The position numbers and the translations under genes were made by a program. A stretch of DNA of 64,000 bases from Streptomyces sp. NBC_01224 (GTDB taxonomy: Bacteria; Actinomycetota; Actinomycetes; Streptomycetales; Streptomycetaceae): positions 3,038,001 through 3,102,000 of the forward strand of contig NZ_CP108529.1 of assembly GCF_036002945.1 (NCBI RefSeq), read 5' to 3'. Below are positions 53,442 through 62,072 of the stretch, one piece after another. Positions within the stretch are counted from its first letter, which is position 1, and every line of letters begins with the position of its first letter. Below the pieces are notes generated by a model. The model worked only from the letters and a program-made list of their open reading frames with translations, was not told where the DNA came from and made no database searches.

Positions 53442-54095
53442 ATGAAGCGCACTCTCGCGCTGGCGGTGCTGCCCATGACGCTGGCGATGACGGTTGCCTC
53501 GGGGCTGACCACCCAGGCGCAGGCGGTGACGTTGCACTGGTCGAGCGGGCCGTACGGGAACGGGTTCTCCACGTTCTCCCAGCCACTCGACAAGTGCGTC
53601 ACGGTCAATGTCAGCGGCACCCTTGAATACCGTTGGTGGCGCAAGATGTCGGGCCGCAAGGACATGTGGATCGACCGGGTCCGCGTGAAGAACCCTCAGA
53701 TGGAAATGATTGTCCGCTCCAAGTGCAACCGTCAGGGAGTGTCCCGGAAACTGACCGGCGCAAAGCTCTCCCAGTTGCTCTATGACCAGGGCTGCAAAAC
53801 CTCCACGGCCGTGACGGTCAGCGTCCCGTGGGCGGTCGGCGTGACGCCCACCCGCAAGTGCGGACGCATCAAGACGGCCAAGCGGAGCAGTAGTTACAAC
53901 GCGCGCTCCTCGACGTACTACCAGTTCAACACGGGCAGGCCCGCGACGTTCAAGCCGAAAGGCCTCGACGCCAAGCCCTACCCGGGTCACAAGGAGGTCT
54001 GCCTGCATGTCGACGTGACCGCGACGGCATACGAAAAGAGCATTTCGGATTCCTTCGGCAAGGACCTCAAACTATGTGTGAAGGTGTTCAATTGA
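53442..54095 (+). CDS. Secreted protein of unknown function
   Basis: A 217-residue exported protein. The signal peptide is MKRTLALAVLPMTLAM through TTQAQA, with cleavage likely after AQA. The mature part is basic and has six cysteines (DKCVTV, SKCNRQ, QGCKTS, RKCGRI, EVCLHV, KLCVKV), enough for three disulphides. No family is recognised. GGGGAAAGGGA lies before ATG. It follows the AraC gene by 82 bp and ends before a strong terminator. Confidence 0.75.
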   Translation: MKRTLALAVLPMTLAMTVASGLTTQAQAVTLHWSSGPYGNGFSTFSQPLDKCVTVNVSGTLEYRWWRKMSGRKDMWIDRVRVKNPQMEMIVRSKCNRQGVSRKLTGAKLSQLLYDQGCKTSTAVTVSVPWAVGVTPTRKCGRIKTAKRSSSYNARSSTYYQFNTGRPATFKPKGLDAKPYPGHKEVCLHVDVTATAYEKSISDSFGKDLKLCVKVFN

Positions 54096-54154
54096 CGGCA
54101 CCGAGCAGCCGGTCGGCCGCGTCCCGTCGCTGACGGGGCCAACATGCAGAACAA

Positions 54155-54186
54155 GGGGGCCCGTCTCCGTCAGGAGACGGGCCCCC
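54155..54186 (+). terminator. Strong terminator after the secreted-protein gene
   Basis: GGGGGCCCGTCTCC (54155-54168), loop GTCA, GGAGACGGGCCCCC (54173-54186), a perfect 14-bp stem followed by TTCCTTG. Confidence 0.92.
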
Positions 54187-54728
54187 TTCCTTGATTCCGT
54201 GCCGGGTTTCTGCCGTCGGGCGGATGTGTTCGCTGCCGGAAACCGGTCAGAGGTATGCCGGTTCCCGTGGGCGTATGCCGGGCAGGCGGCGGATTTCCCT
54301 TCTCCCGGCGTGCCGATCGAACCACCATCGGGTGCTCGTCGTCCCAGTGACCGACGCCGGCCTCCTGACCGCGCTGCGCGATGACGGCGCGGTGGACATA
54401 CGGGCCACCCCGCCTCCGGCTGCGACGGCCGGAAGATCATCATGGACCTGGACACGACCGTCCCGGCCTTCGGGACAATGGTTCCGATCACTCTCGCCGC
54501 ACCCGCGGGAACCAGGTGGAGCCGGACGGCGCTGATCCCCCTCTTGGTGTGCGGCGGAAAGAAATGGCCCCGGACCGGGCCGGACGCCCCGCCGCTCCGC
54601 GGCTGTCCGCCGTGGGCCGGGGCGTCACCGATGCCCCCATATGCGATCGATGAGTTTCCGGTACGGGATCAGTCGGTATGGGTGGACATGCGCACACGAC
54701 GGACATGCGCACACGACAGGAGACAGCG
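54187..54728. other. 540-bp region without a confident gene
   Basis: Short open frames exist on the plus strand (for example VLVVPVTDAGLLTALRDDGA near 54335 and MDLDTTVPAFGTMVPITLAA near 54445), but they are in different frames and lack ribosome sites. They may be pieces of one broken gene. I recognise no family. Confidence 0.4.
54684..54717 (+). repeat. Exact 17-bp tandem duplication before the VOC gene
   Basis: GGACATGCGCACACGAC occurs at 54684-54700 and again at 54701-54717, directly adjacent. The second copy ends at the AGGAGA ribosome site of the following gene. It looks like a recent slippage duplication in the leader. Confidence 0.85.
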
Positions 54729-55208
54729 ATGACCACCGAGGGCTTCACCACATGTCTGTGGTTCGACGGGCAGGCCGAGGAGGCGGCGGAGTACTACCTC
54801 TCGGTCTTCAAGAACTCCCGCCTCGGCAGGATCGGCCGCTACACCGAAGCAGGGCCCGGGCCCGCCGGATCGGCGATGGCGGTCGAGTTCGAGATCAATG
54901 GCCAGAAGTTCGTAGGCCTGAACGGCGGGCCGCAGTTCACCTTCAACGAGTCCATCTCGTTCCAGATCCACTGCTCGGACCAGGACGAGGTCGACTACTA
55001 CTGGAGCAGTCTCACCGACGGGGGTGAAGAGGGGCCCTGCGGCTGGCTGAAGGACAGATACGGCGTCTCCTGGCAGGTCGTCCCCGAGGCGCTCATCGAT
55101 CTGATCGGTGACCAGGACGCCGAGAAGGCCGCGCGGACCACCGCGGCGATGATGACCATGAAGAAGCTGGACATCGCCGCGCTGCGGAAAGCGCACGCCG
55201 GGGGCTGA
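54729..55208 (+). CDS. VOC-family (PhnB-like) protein
   Basis: A 159-residue vicinal-oxygen-chelate-fold protein of the PhnB / 3-demethylubiquinone-methyltransferase-like group (FTTCLWFDGQAEEAAEYYLSVFKNSRLG...FTFNESISFQIHCSDQDEVDYYWSSL...DRYGVSWQVVPEAL). Enzymatic role unknown. The AGGAGA ribosome site 6 nt before ATG 54729 decides the start. A bidirectional hairpin follows. Confidence 0.9.
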   Translation: MTTEGFTTCLWFDGQAEEAAEYYLSVFKNSRLGRIGRYTEAGPGPAGSAMAVEFEINGQKFVGLNGGPQFTFNESISFQIHCSDQDEVDYYWSSLTDGGEEGPCGWLKDRYGVSWQVVPEALIDLIGDQDAEKAARTTAAMMTMKKLDIAALRKAHAGG

Positions 55209-55213
55209 CAGGG

Positions 55214-55253
55214 CGGAGATACCGGACGGGGGTCGATCCGTCCGGTATCTCCG
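55214..55253. terminator. Bidirectional terminator between VOC and MFS genes
   Basis: CGGAGATACCGGACGG (55214-55229) and CCGTCCGGTATCTCCG (55238-55253) form a perfect 16-bp stem between two convergent genes. Confidence 0.92.
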
Positions 55254-55277
55254 CGTCATCGGCGGGCGAGCCATTGC

Positions 55278-56750
55278 TCACCGACGCGCGCCACTGCCTG
55301 CTCGACGCGGACCGAGGAAGGCGCCGGCGAGCAGGGCGCCGGCCAGGACCAGTGCCGAGTCGACCAGGATCGCGACCGAGACTCCCGACAGGACACCCTC
55401 GGGTCCGGTGTCACCGAGGGCGGACATCCGGGCGGTGGCGACAGCGCTCATCACCGGGATGCCCATGGTGATCCCGACCTGCTGGGTCATGGTGGCGAGG
55501 CCGGTGGCCAGGCCCTGTTCCTCGTCGGGAAGACCGGAGGTAGCGGTGACCATGAAGCCGACGATCATCAGCATGTTGCCGATGCCGCCGATGAAGGTGG
55601 CCACCAGCAGAAGCCAGATCCAGGCCCCCGATGTCCCGAGCGCCACCAGGGAGAGCGTGGCGACGGCCTGGATGACGCCGCCGGTGACGATGGTCGTACG
55701 GCTGCCGTACCGGCCGACCGCACGGCCGCCGAATGCGCCGCCGGTCACGGTGCCGATACCCAGGACGCCGAAGGCAAGACCGGTGGCGAGCGGTGAGTAG
55801 CCGAGGACCTCCTGCAGATAGAGGGTGAGCAGGAAGACCAGCGAGGTCTCGGTGACGAAGGCGATCAGGCCGGCGGTATTGCCCCAGATGACGCTGCGCC
55901 GCTTCAGGATGCGTACGGGGACCAGGGGCGAGGTGGCCCTCTTCTCGACGGACCAGAAGCCGAGGAGGAGCGCGAGACCTGCGAGGAGTGCGGCCAGGGT
56001 GGTGGGCGTGGTCCAGCCGGACTCACCGGCCCGGGTCAGTCCGTAGACGAGCAGAAGCAGTCCGCCGGTGACGGTCACGGCCCCGGGGACATCGAGCCGT
56101 GGGCGTCGTGCGGGGCGCGAGTCGGTGATGACGGCCGGGGCGAGGGAGACCACCAGGGCGGCCACGGGCACGTTGATGAAGAAGGCCCAGCGCCAGGAAA
56201 GCAGATCGGTGAGCAGGCCCCCGAGGATGGCACCGGCGGTGAATCCGGCGGACATCAGCGCGCCATTGAGGCCCAGCGCGCGTTCCCGCAGCGGACCTTC
56301 CTTGAAGGCCGTGGTCAGCAGCGCGAGTCCGGCCGGGGTGACCGCCGCCGTGGCGAGACCCTGCAACACCCGTGCGGTGAGCAGAACTTCGGGCGAGGTG
56401 GCGAGACCGCCCAGGGCGGAGGAGAGGCCGAGGACGACCATCCCGCCAAGGAACAGCCGTTTGCGGCCCACGAGATCGGCTACGCGGCCGAACAGCAGCG
56501 TGAAGCCGGCGGCAGCGAGCGCGAACGCGGTGGCGATCCACTGCAGGTGGGAGAGGGAGAAGCCGAGGCCCTCGCCGACGACCGGCAGTGCGACGTTCAG
56601 GATCGAGAAGTCCACGGCGATCATGAACTGGGCGCCGAGGAGGAGAGCGAGGATCAGCTTCTGCCGTCCGGTCATGCGGATTTTCGAGGACGGCACGGCG
56701 GGAGCGGCGTCGGTGGTGTCGGGAGACTGGGCCCGGCTGGGTGCGGACAT
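55278..56750 (-). CDS. MFS drug exporter (DHA2 family)
   Basis: A 490-residue, 14-helix major facilitator of the DHA2 (EmrB/QacA) type. Motif A is in GRVADLVGRKRLFLGG, the helix-1 motif D in LGAQFMIAVDFSILNVALPVV, and motif C in GFTAGAILGGLLTD. It likely expels toxic lipophilic compounds with proton antiport. It is divergent from a TetR regulator, with operator-like repeats between, so induction by a TetR ligand is expected. Confidence 0.93.
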   Translation of the reverse strand: MSAPSRAQSPDTTDAAPAVPSSKIRMTGRQKLILALLLGAQFMIAVDFSILNVALPVVGEGLGFSLSHLQWIATAFALAAAGFTLLFGRVADLVGRKRLFLGGMVVLGLSSALGGLATSPEVLLTARVLQGLATAAVTPAGLALLTTAFKEGPLRERALGLNGALMSAGFTAGAILGGLLTDLLSWRWAFFINVPVAALVVSLAPAVITDSRPARRPRLDVPGAVTVTGGLLLLVYGLTRAGESGWTTPTTLAALLAGLALLLGFWSVEKRATSPLVPVRILKRRSVIWGNTAGLIAFVTETSLVFLLTLYLQEVLGYSPLATGLAFGVLGIGTVTGGAFGGRAVGRYGSRTTIVTGGVIQAVATLSLVALGTSGAWIWLLLVATFIGGIGNMLMIVGFMVTATSGLPDEEQGLATGLATMTQQVGITMGIPVMSAVATARMSALGDTGPEGVLSGVSVAILVDSALVLAGALLAGAFLGPRRAGSGARR

Positions 56751-56774
56751 GGCTGCCCTTCCTCAGGGAGAGGT

Positions 56775-56841
56775 ACTAATGGGACTATAGTTCCGTTAAT
56801 GTGAGAGTCACCGTAGCAGAGGAAGCTTTACTAATGGAACT
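56775..56841. promoter_or_regulatory. TetR operator candidates between MFS and TetR genes
   Basis: A 22-bp near-palindrome at 56777-56798 has the core ACTATAGT with arms TAATGGG and TCCGTTA. The left part, ACTAATGGGACT (56775-56786), is found again as ACTAATGGAACT at 56830-56841, 12 nt before the tetR start. Binding of the TetR protein to both would shut off the two divergent genes. Confidence 0.7.
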
Positions 56842-56852
56842 GGAGACCCGTT

Positions 56853-57464
56853 ATGACTTCTGAGGGTGTGGAGCCCGGCACCGTCCGGCCCGGTGGCCGT
56901 ACCGCCCGGGTCCGTGAATCGGTCCTGCGGGCCGCGGGCGACGCCCTGGCCGAGCACGGCTTCGACCGCCTGGACCTCGCCGATGTCGCGCGCCGCGCGG
57001 AAGTCGGCAAGACGACCGTCTACCGACGCTGGTCCACCCCCACCGGCCTGATCGCCGACCTGCTCGACGACATGGCCGAGCAGTCCTCACCCCGTACGGA
57101 CACGGGTTCCCTGACCGAGGACCTCCGGGCCAATGCGCGGCTGGTGGTCACCACCCTCACCGATCCACGGCAGGGCGCCCTCTTCAAGTCCGTGATCGCC
57201 GCGGCGACCTGCGACCCGCGCACGGCCGAGGCACTGCACCGCTTCTACGCGATCCGCATCAAGGAGTGGTCCGGCTGCGTCGCCGCGGCCGTCGAACGCG
57301 GGGAGCTGCCCGCGGGCACGGACGCGGACGAGGTGATCCGCGCCGTATCGGCCCCCCTCTACTATCGGCTGCTGGCCAGCGGCGACCCGCTCGACGAGGC
57401 GGCGGCGGACCGCGCCGCCGAGGCCGCGGCCGCGGCGGCGCGGGCGGGCGCGTACGTGAGGTGA
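56853..57464 (+). CDS. TetR-family transcriptional regulator
   Basis: A 203-residue regulator. The DNA-binding domain is at ~20-65 (RESVLRAAGDALAEHGFDRLDLADVARRAEVGKTTVYRRWSTPTGLIADLLDDM), and the C-terminal ligand domain has the TetR_C type fold (LRANARLVVTTLTDPRQGALFKSVIAAATCDP). It is the probable repressor of the divergent MFS exporter. Confidence 0.93.
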   Translation: MTSEGVEPGTVRPGGRTARVRESVLRAAGDALAEHGFDRLDLADVARRAEVGKTTVYRRWSTPTGLIADLLDDMAEQSSPRTDTGSLTEDLRANARLVVTTLTDPRQGALFKSVIAAATCDPRTAEALHRFYAIRIKEWSGCVAAAVERGELPAGTDADEVIRAVSAPLYYRLLASGDPLDEAAADRAAEAAAAAARAGAYVR

Positions 57465-57503
57465 GGGGTGGTCAGCCGTCCTCGTCCCGCGCTCTTCGCC
57501 GCG

Positions 57504-58127
57504 TCAGCCAACCGGGTGGGCGCGCAGACGTGCCGACCACGGGTGGCCGGCGCCCTGGGCCAATGTGATCGTCTCGGCCAGCCAGGCGCGCTGGTCCGCG
57601 GTGAGGGTCGGCAGCGCCGTCGTGAAGTCCTGTTCGTCCTTGGGCCGCGGGGACTTGGCCTTGTACAGAAGCTGCACCTCAGGGGAGAGGTATGGGACGC
57701 CGTCCTTCGAGACCCGGCCGAGCCGGTCGAGCGGGAGCCGGATGCGGGGATCGCGTCGGAACAGCCAGTCGGTGCCCTCCGCGTCGTCGAGCATGAGCTG
57801 GATGCGCCAGGGCTCGGCGGGCCCGGGGCGACACCAGATGTCGTGGACGTGACGCGGCAGCACCTCGCCGGGAAGCCAGGGGCGCAGGGTGCCAGGAGGA
57901 TCGGCGGCCCACCACTCCCAGCCCGCCAGGATCTGCTGGGCGGTGAGCTGGTCACGGCGGAGCAGGAGTACATCGATGTCGCCGTGGACCCGGAAGGTGT
58001 GGCCCACGGCGAGTTCGACCGCGTATCCGCCCGCGATCCACCAGGGGGCGCGCAACGGGGCGAAGAGGCGGGCAGCCTCTTCGAGCGAAACCGGATCCCA
58101 TGGACCCCAGGGAGTTTCGGTACGCAT
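57504..58127 (-). CDS. Nucleotidyltransferase-fold protein (aminoglycoside adenylyltransferase-like)
   Basis: A 207-residue protein with WWIAGGYAVELAVGHTFRVHGDIDVLLLRRDQL, the G-G-x(n)-D-x-D active-site pattern of the nucleotidyltransferase superfamily. Later YLSPEVQLLYKAKSPRPKDEQDF is shared with LinB/ANT(2'')-like proteins. It could modify an antibiotic or a macromolecule; resistance is only a guess. It lies on its own between convergent and same-strand neighbours. Confidence 0.8.
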   Translation of the reverse strand: MRTETPWGPWDPVSLEEAARLFAPLRAPWWIAGGYAVELAVGHTFRVHGDIDVLLLRRDQLTAQQILAGWEWWAADPPGTLRPWLPGEVLPRHVHDIWCRPGPAEPWRIQLMLDDAEGTDWLFRRDPRIRLPLDRLGRVSKDGVPYLSPEVQLLYKAKSPRPKDEQDFTTALPTLTADQRAWLAETITLAQGAGHPWSARLRAHPVG

Positions 58128-58171
58128 GGGCTGCCGGCCCCTCTCTTCTTCCGATGTCGCCTGCCGTAGTG

Positions 58172-59089
58172 TCAGTCCGTTTTCAGCAGATGCCGATAGC
58201 TGTCCGGATGCTCCCTCAGATAGGTGGCCAGGCTCATCGCCGGATGCCCGGTGAGGTTCGGTACGGCGTCCGAGACCGTGGACATCTCACCGGTGGCGAT
58301 GGCCTCGTACGACGTCACCCAGCCGGCCACCTCCCAGTCCTCGGCACCGTACTGCGCCCGTGAGGCATAGGCCTCCTCGCGGGTCTCCGGTACATAGGTG
58401 ATGGTCCGGCCGGTGACCCGGCCCATTTCCTCGGCAGCTTCGGCGAGGGTGAACGCCTCGGGCCCCGTGAGGTCGTACGTGAGCCCGTCGTGGCGGGTGT
58501 CGTCGCTCTCGGTGTCGGCCAGCAGCACGGCGGTCGCGGCGTCCGCGATGTCCTCGTGCGCCACCGCCGACACCCGGCCGTCGCCGCCCGGACCGCGCAG
58601 CACCCCGTCGGCGCCGGTCATCGCCGGGAGCCCGGCGAGGTAGAGGCTGTCGCGCAGGAAGGTGTAGCGGACATCGGCGGCCCGGAGGTGTGCCTCGGTG
58701 TGCCAGTGGTCCCGGGCGAAGGTGAACGTGGCGTCCGGCGCCGCGCCGAGGAAGGAGATGTACACGATGCGTTCGACGCCCACGGCGACCGCCGCGTCCA
58801 CGGCCGTCGTGTGCTGACGCACCCGGTCAGGGCTCTCGTGCGCCGAGACGAGGAACAGTGTGTGCGCCCCGGCGAGGGCGCGGCGCATGGCCTCCCCGTC
58901 ACCGTAGGGGGCGGGCGGCGCGGCGACGGCGCCTGGCAGCTCCGGCAGCCGGGACGGGTCGCGGCCGAGGAGCCGCACGGGCACACCGGCGCGCACCAGG
59001 CGCTGTGCGACACGCCCGCCGACCGCACCGCTCGCGCCGGTGACGGCGACGATGGGGGCGCCTGGGTCCGTGGGGGGTGGGGGATTCAT
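58172..59089 (-). CDS. NmrA/SDR-type NAD(P)-binding oxidoreductase
   Basis: A 305-residue atypical short-chain dehydrogenase with dinucleotide motif VTGASGAVGGRVAQRLV. The NmrA/HSCARG-like features are LVSAHESPDRVRQHTTAVDAAVAVGVERIVYISFLGA and YTFLRDSLYLAGLP. It is close to YtfG-type NAD(P)H:quinone oxidoreductases. The start overlaps the stop of the DUF952 gene (ATGA), so the two form an operon. Confidence 0.88.
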   Translation of the reverse strand: MNPPPPTDPGAPIVAVTGASGAVGGRVAQRLVRAGVPVRLLGRDPSRLPELPGAVAAPPAPYGDGEAMRRALAGAHTLFLVSAHESPDRVRQHTTAVDAAVAVGVERIVYISFLGAAPDATFTFARDHWHTEAHLRAADVRYTFLRDSLYLAGLPAMTGADGVLRGPGGDGRVSAVAHEDIADAATAVLLADTESDDTRHDGLTYDLTGPEAFTLAEAAEEMGRVTGRTITYVPETREEAYASRAQYGAEDWEVAGWVTSYEAIATGEMSTVSDAVPNLTGHPAMSLATYLREHPDSYRHLLKTD

Positions 59090-59445
59090 GCGGGGTCGCC
59101 TTCCTTTCGCAGCCAGGGGCGCACCTCCACGACCGCGTCCACCGGGACGGGTCCGTAGATGTGCGGGAACTCCTCGCCGCCGGGCGCGACGGACTCGTAC
59201 CGTACGGGTGCCGGGAGACGGGCGGGATCGATGACGAGGACCACCAGATCCTGGTCACCGGTCCCGGCCCGGCTCCCGGCGCCGTACAGCATCTCGGCCA
59301 CGCCTGCGAGCTGGTGCGGCAGCGAGCAGTGGATGAAGCCCTCTTCGTGCAGGGTGCGGCCGCGGGTGGACATCTCGTACGTCCCGATCCCGCGGGCCGC
59401 CTCCCACAAGGGGCCTTCGGTGAGGTGCAGCAGCAGTTCGGCCAT
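59086..59445 (-). CDS. DUF952 family protein
   Basis: A 119-residue protein with the DUF952 pattern: E-G-F-I-H-C-S near residue 37, LVVLVIDPARLPAPVRYE, and FPHIYGPVPVDAVVEVRPW. Function unknown; members resemble ADP-ribosyltransferase-fold proteins. It is coupled to the NmrA-type gene. Confidence 0.9.
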   Translation of the reverse strand: MAELLLHLTEGPLWEAARGIGTYEMSTRGRTLHEEGFIHCSLPHQLAGVAEMLYGAGSRAGTGDQDLVVLVIDPARLPAPVRYESVAPGGEEFPHIYGPVPVDAVVEVRPWLRKEGDPA

Positions 59446-59454
59446 GGGCCAAAG

Positions 59455-59757
59455 CTAGCTGCGTCGACGCGCCCTGCGGGCCATCAGCGTGGCCGCCGAT
59501 CCGGCAGCGAGCAGAACTGCCGCGATGCCACCGAGAATCCATTCACCACCGTGGGAACCCGTGTTCGGGAGCGAGCCCCCGTGGCCGGCGTCGTCCGGCC
59601 GGTCGTGGTCGGACTTCTGCGGCCGGGAGTGGGTGGGGGGGTGGGCTTCGGTGCGGGTGTCGTCCCGTAGGGGTCGGGGTGGGTGATTCCGTCTCCGAGT
59701 GTCGGGGGGCGGTCCGTTTCCGATGCACCCGGATGCCCCCGATACGCAGGGCCGCAT
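59455..59757 (-). pseudogene. C-terminal remnant of an LPXTG cell-wall protein
   Basis: The frame ends with S-L-P-N-T-G, then GEWILGGIAAVLLAAGSAATLM and the basic tail ARRARRRS: a complete sortase signal with anchor helix. Before it is a Pro/His/Arg-rich segment. No signal peptide exists, and upstream the frame runs into the antisense of the epimerase gene. It is therefore probably the end of a lost surface-protein gene, although a tiny ORF from ATG 59757 cannot be ruled out. Confidence 0.55.
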
Positions 59758-59779
59758 CAGGGCATGTCGCGAGCGCGCG

Positions 59780-60799
59780 TCAGGCCGTATCCGCCAGCAG
59801 CTCGGCCTCCACCCGCGGATCCAGACCGACCGCGGGCCGGTCCGGCCGTTGCGGTGCCTCGCCGTCCAGTTCGACCAGCCACTTCCAGGTATCGGCGACC
59901 GTCTCGTCGACCGGCCGGCAGCGCAGACCGGCCGCGTACGCCTTGCTGACGTCGCCCCGGTGCATGGAGTCGTGCGGCTCGCCCGGCGGCAGCCAGACGG
60001 GCAGGTCGCTCCAGGGCTCCACACCTGCCGCGAGGATGGTCCGAGCGGGTGTCCAGCGGAGCTCCGCGTCCGAGCCGGTGGCGCGTACACAGGCGTCCAG
60101 CAGCTGCCCCATGGTGGCGTGGCCGGGGCGGCTGACCAGGTTGTACGGCCCGTGCAGACCACCGCGACCCGCGTCCAGGAGCCAATCGGCGAGGTGGCGG
60201 GCGTCGATGTACTGGAGCATCAGGTCCGGTGTCCCCGGGGCCAGTACGGGCCCGCCTCGGGCGATCCGCAGCAGCCACCAGGGCAGTCTGCCCACGTTCT
60301 CCCAGGGGCCCAGGATCAGTCCCGCACGGGCCAGCAGGGCCCGGTCCCCGAAGGCGTCGAGTGCGGCCAGTTCACCGCCGCGTTTGGCGAGGGGGTACGA
60401 GACGTCCCCACCGGCGTCGGGTGAGGCACCGGCCACCAGCGGGCCGTCCTCGGGCAGACCGGCCGGGGCCGGGTAGTCGTACACGGAGCGGCTGGAAACG
60501 TACGCGTACCGGGCGGCTCGGTCGACCAACAGACCGGCCGCGTCCCGCACGGCCGAGGGGGCGCCGCTCCAGGTGTCGACGACCAGGTCCCACTCGGGCC
60601 CACCCCCGTGGCGACCGGCGCCTGCGGCCAGCGCGGCGAGGCCGTCGCCGGTGGTGCGGTCACCGAGGAGTTCCGTCACGCCCTGCGGGGGTGCGTGACG
60701 GCCGCGGTGGAACACCGTGACCTCCCAGCCGCGCGCGAGCGCCGCCTCGGTGACGGCGCGGCCGACGAATTCCGTACCGCCCAGCATCAGAAGCCTCAT
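59780..60799 (-). CDS. NAD-dependent epimerase/dehydratase family protein
   Basis: A 339-residue extended SDR with the N-terminal motif MRLLMLGGTEFVGRAVTEAAL (GGTxFxG in place of GxxGxxG). YVSSRSVYDYP contains the SSxS, and Tyr is in VSYPLAKRGGELA (YxxxK). It resembles the isoflavone-reductase/CSP41-like SDR subgroup. The substrate is unknown. ATG 60799 is chosen as the first Met before the motif. Confidence 0.88.
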   Translation of the reverse strand: MRLLMLGGTEFVGRAVTEAALARGWEVTVFHRGRHAPPQGVTELLGDRTTGDGLAALAAGAGRHGGGPEWDLVVDTWSGAPSAVRDAAGLLVDRAARYAYVSSRSVYDYPAPAGLPEDGPLVAGASPDAGGDVSYPLAKRGGELAALDAFGDRALLARAGLILGPWENVGRLPWWLLRIARGGPVLAPGTPDLMLQYIDARHLADWLLDAGRGGLHGPYNLVSRPGHATMGQLLDACVRATGSDAELRWTPARTILAAGVEPWSDLPVWLPPGEPHDSMHRGDVSKAYAAGLRCRPVDETVADTWKWLVELDGEAPQRPDRPAVGLDPRVEAELLADTA

Positions 60800-60872
60800 G
60801 GGACCGACTCTGCCCGCCGGACGGCCGGACCGGAACAGGTCCTCGCTCTCAGCGGAATCGGACAGCGGTCCC

Positions 60873-61826
60873 TCACTGTGTGCGGGCGAGCGGGCTGCGG
60901 TTGCGCAGCAGCCACTGGTGGTACCCGGCCGCCCGCTGTGCCGCCTCCCGGTAGGCCGCCTCCAGCTCCCCGTACACCGTCGCCATGTCGGCACCCGGCC
61001 GGGACACCAGCAGCAGCCGTACGGCCAGGGGGTCGTCGCGCAGCGGACGGATCGCCATGTCGTCGCGCGGCCCGGAGGTGGGCTGGCAGGGTGCGACCGC
61101 CTCGCCGAGCACGACGAGGGACGCGGCGGTGAGGTAGTCGCCGTGCAGGACGGTCGGCGCGAGGCCCGCCTCGTCGAACACCCTGCGCAGCCCGTCCCAT
61201 TCGCCGTCCACCGTGGGGTCGACCATCCACCGGTCGGCGGCCAGGTCCCCGAGGTCGACCACGGGCCGGGCGGCGGCCGGATGGTCCCGGGCCATGGAGA
61301 TGAACTGCGGCTCGCGGTCCAGGAGTACGCGTTGCTCCAGGCCCTCCGGGATGGCCAGCGGACAGCCCTCGACCTCGTGCACGAAGACGACATCGAGCCC
61401 GCCCGCATCGACCGTATGCAGCAGGGCACTGGCCGATACGTCGACCCGCAGCGAGATGTCCGTGCCGGGCAGCCGGAGCCGCAGCCTGCGCAGCCAGCCG
61501 CCGATGACCCGGCTCGCGGTGCAGCCGATGCGCAGCCGCGGGCCCGAGGCGCGGACCGCGTCGGCCTCCGCCTTCGCCTCGCTGACCAGGGCGGTCATTC
61601 CGTCGACCAGAGGGCGAGCCCGGCTGAGGACGGCGCGGCCGAGCAACGTCGGCCGGCAACCGGTCCGTTCGCGGCTGAACAGCTCGGCGCCCAGAGTGTT
61701 CTCGATCCGCCGCAGCTGGGTGGTCAGGGAGGGCTGGCTCACGCCCAGCCTGCGGGCCGCTCGGTGCAGGCTGCCCGTGTCGGCGATGGCGCACAGCGCC
61801 CTGAGGTGTCTCACCTCAAGCTCCAT
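60873..61826 (-). CDS. snpR: LysR-family regulator of the snapalysin gene (SnpR/MprR type)
   Basis: A 317-residue LysR regulator with its HTH at ~18-45 (DTGSLHRAARRLGVSQPSLTTQLRRIENTLGAELFSR) and a type 2 periplasmic-binding-fold effector domain. It is divergent from a snapalysin gene, the classical snpA-snpR (mprA-mprR) arrangement in Streptomyces, in which the LysR protein activates protease expression. A T-N11-A inverted repeat lies in the shared promoter region. Confidence 0.9.
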   Translation of the reverse strand: MELEVRHLRALCAIADTGSLHRAARRLGVSQPSLTTQLRRIENTLGAELFSRERTGCRPTLLGRAVLSRARPLVDGMTALVSEAKAEADAVRASGPRLRIGCTASRVIGGWLRRLRLRLPGTDISLRVDVSASALLHTVDAGGLDVVFVHEVEGCPLAIPEGLEQRVLLDREPQFISMARDHPAAARPVVDLGDLAADRWMVDPTVDGEWDGLRRVFDEAGLAPTVLHGDYLTAASLVVLGEAVAPCQPTSGPRDDMAIRPLRDDPLAVRLLLVSRPGADMATVYGELEAAYREAAQRAAGYHQWLLRNRSPLARTQ

Positions 61827-61877
61827 ACGGTCGAGCGTAGGACGGCGGGCCACTGTCGCACCAGACGCCCCAATCCC

Positions 61878-61893
61878 ATCAAAGTTCTTTAAT
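61878..61893. promoter_or_regulatory. LysR box (T-N11-A) between snpR and snpA
   Basis: ATCAAAG-TT-CTTTAAT is an inverted repeat with one mismatch and has the T-N11-A form of LysR sites (T61879, A61891). It lies 52 nt upstream of the snpR start and 180 nt upstream of snpA. Confidence 0.65.
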
Positions 61894-62072
61894 TCACCTG
61901 GAGTTGGCGAAGGCGTCGACAACGGCACCGGGGGTGGCGATAGGCCGGTGCTATCGCCGGTTGACATCATCCGCCGCGGCTTCCGCTCCCCGACACTCTC
62001 TCCGTACCGCACCCCGTCCGCGTCCGATGACCGGACGGGTTCATCGGACAGGTAATCGGTAGGAGACCCCCC

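Noticed and set aside
54335..54720. Short plus-strand frames between the secreted-protein terminator and the VOC gene
   Set aside because: They lie in different frames, have no ribosome sites and match no family I know; I describe the region without calling a gene.
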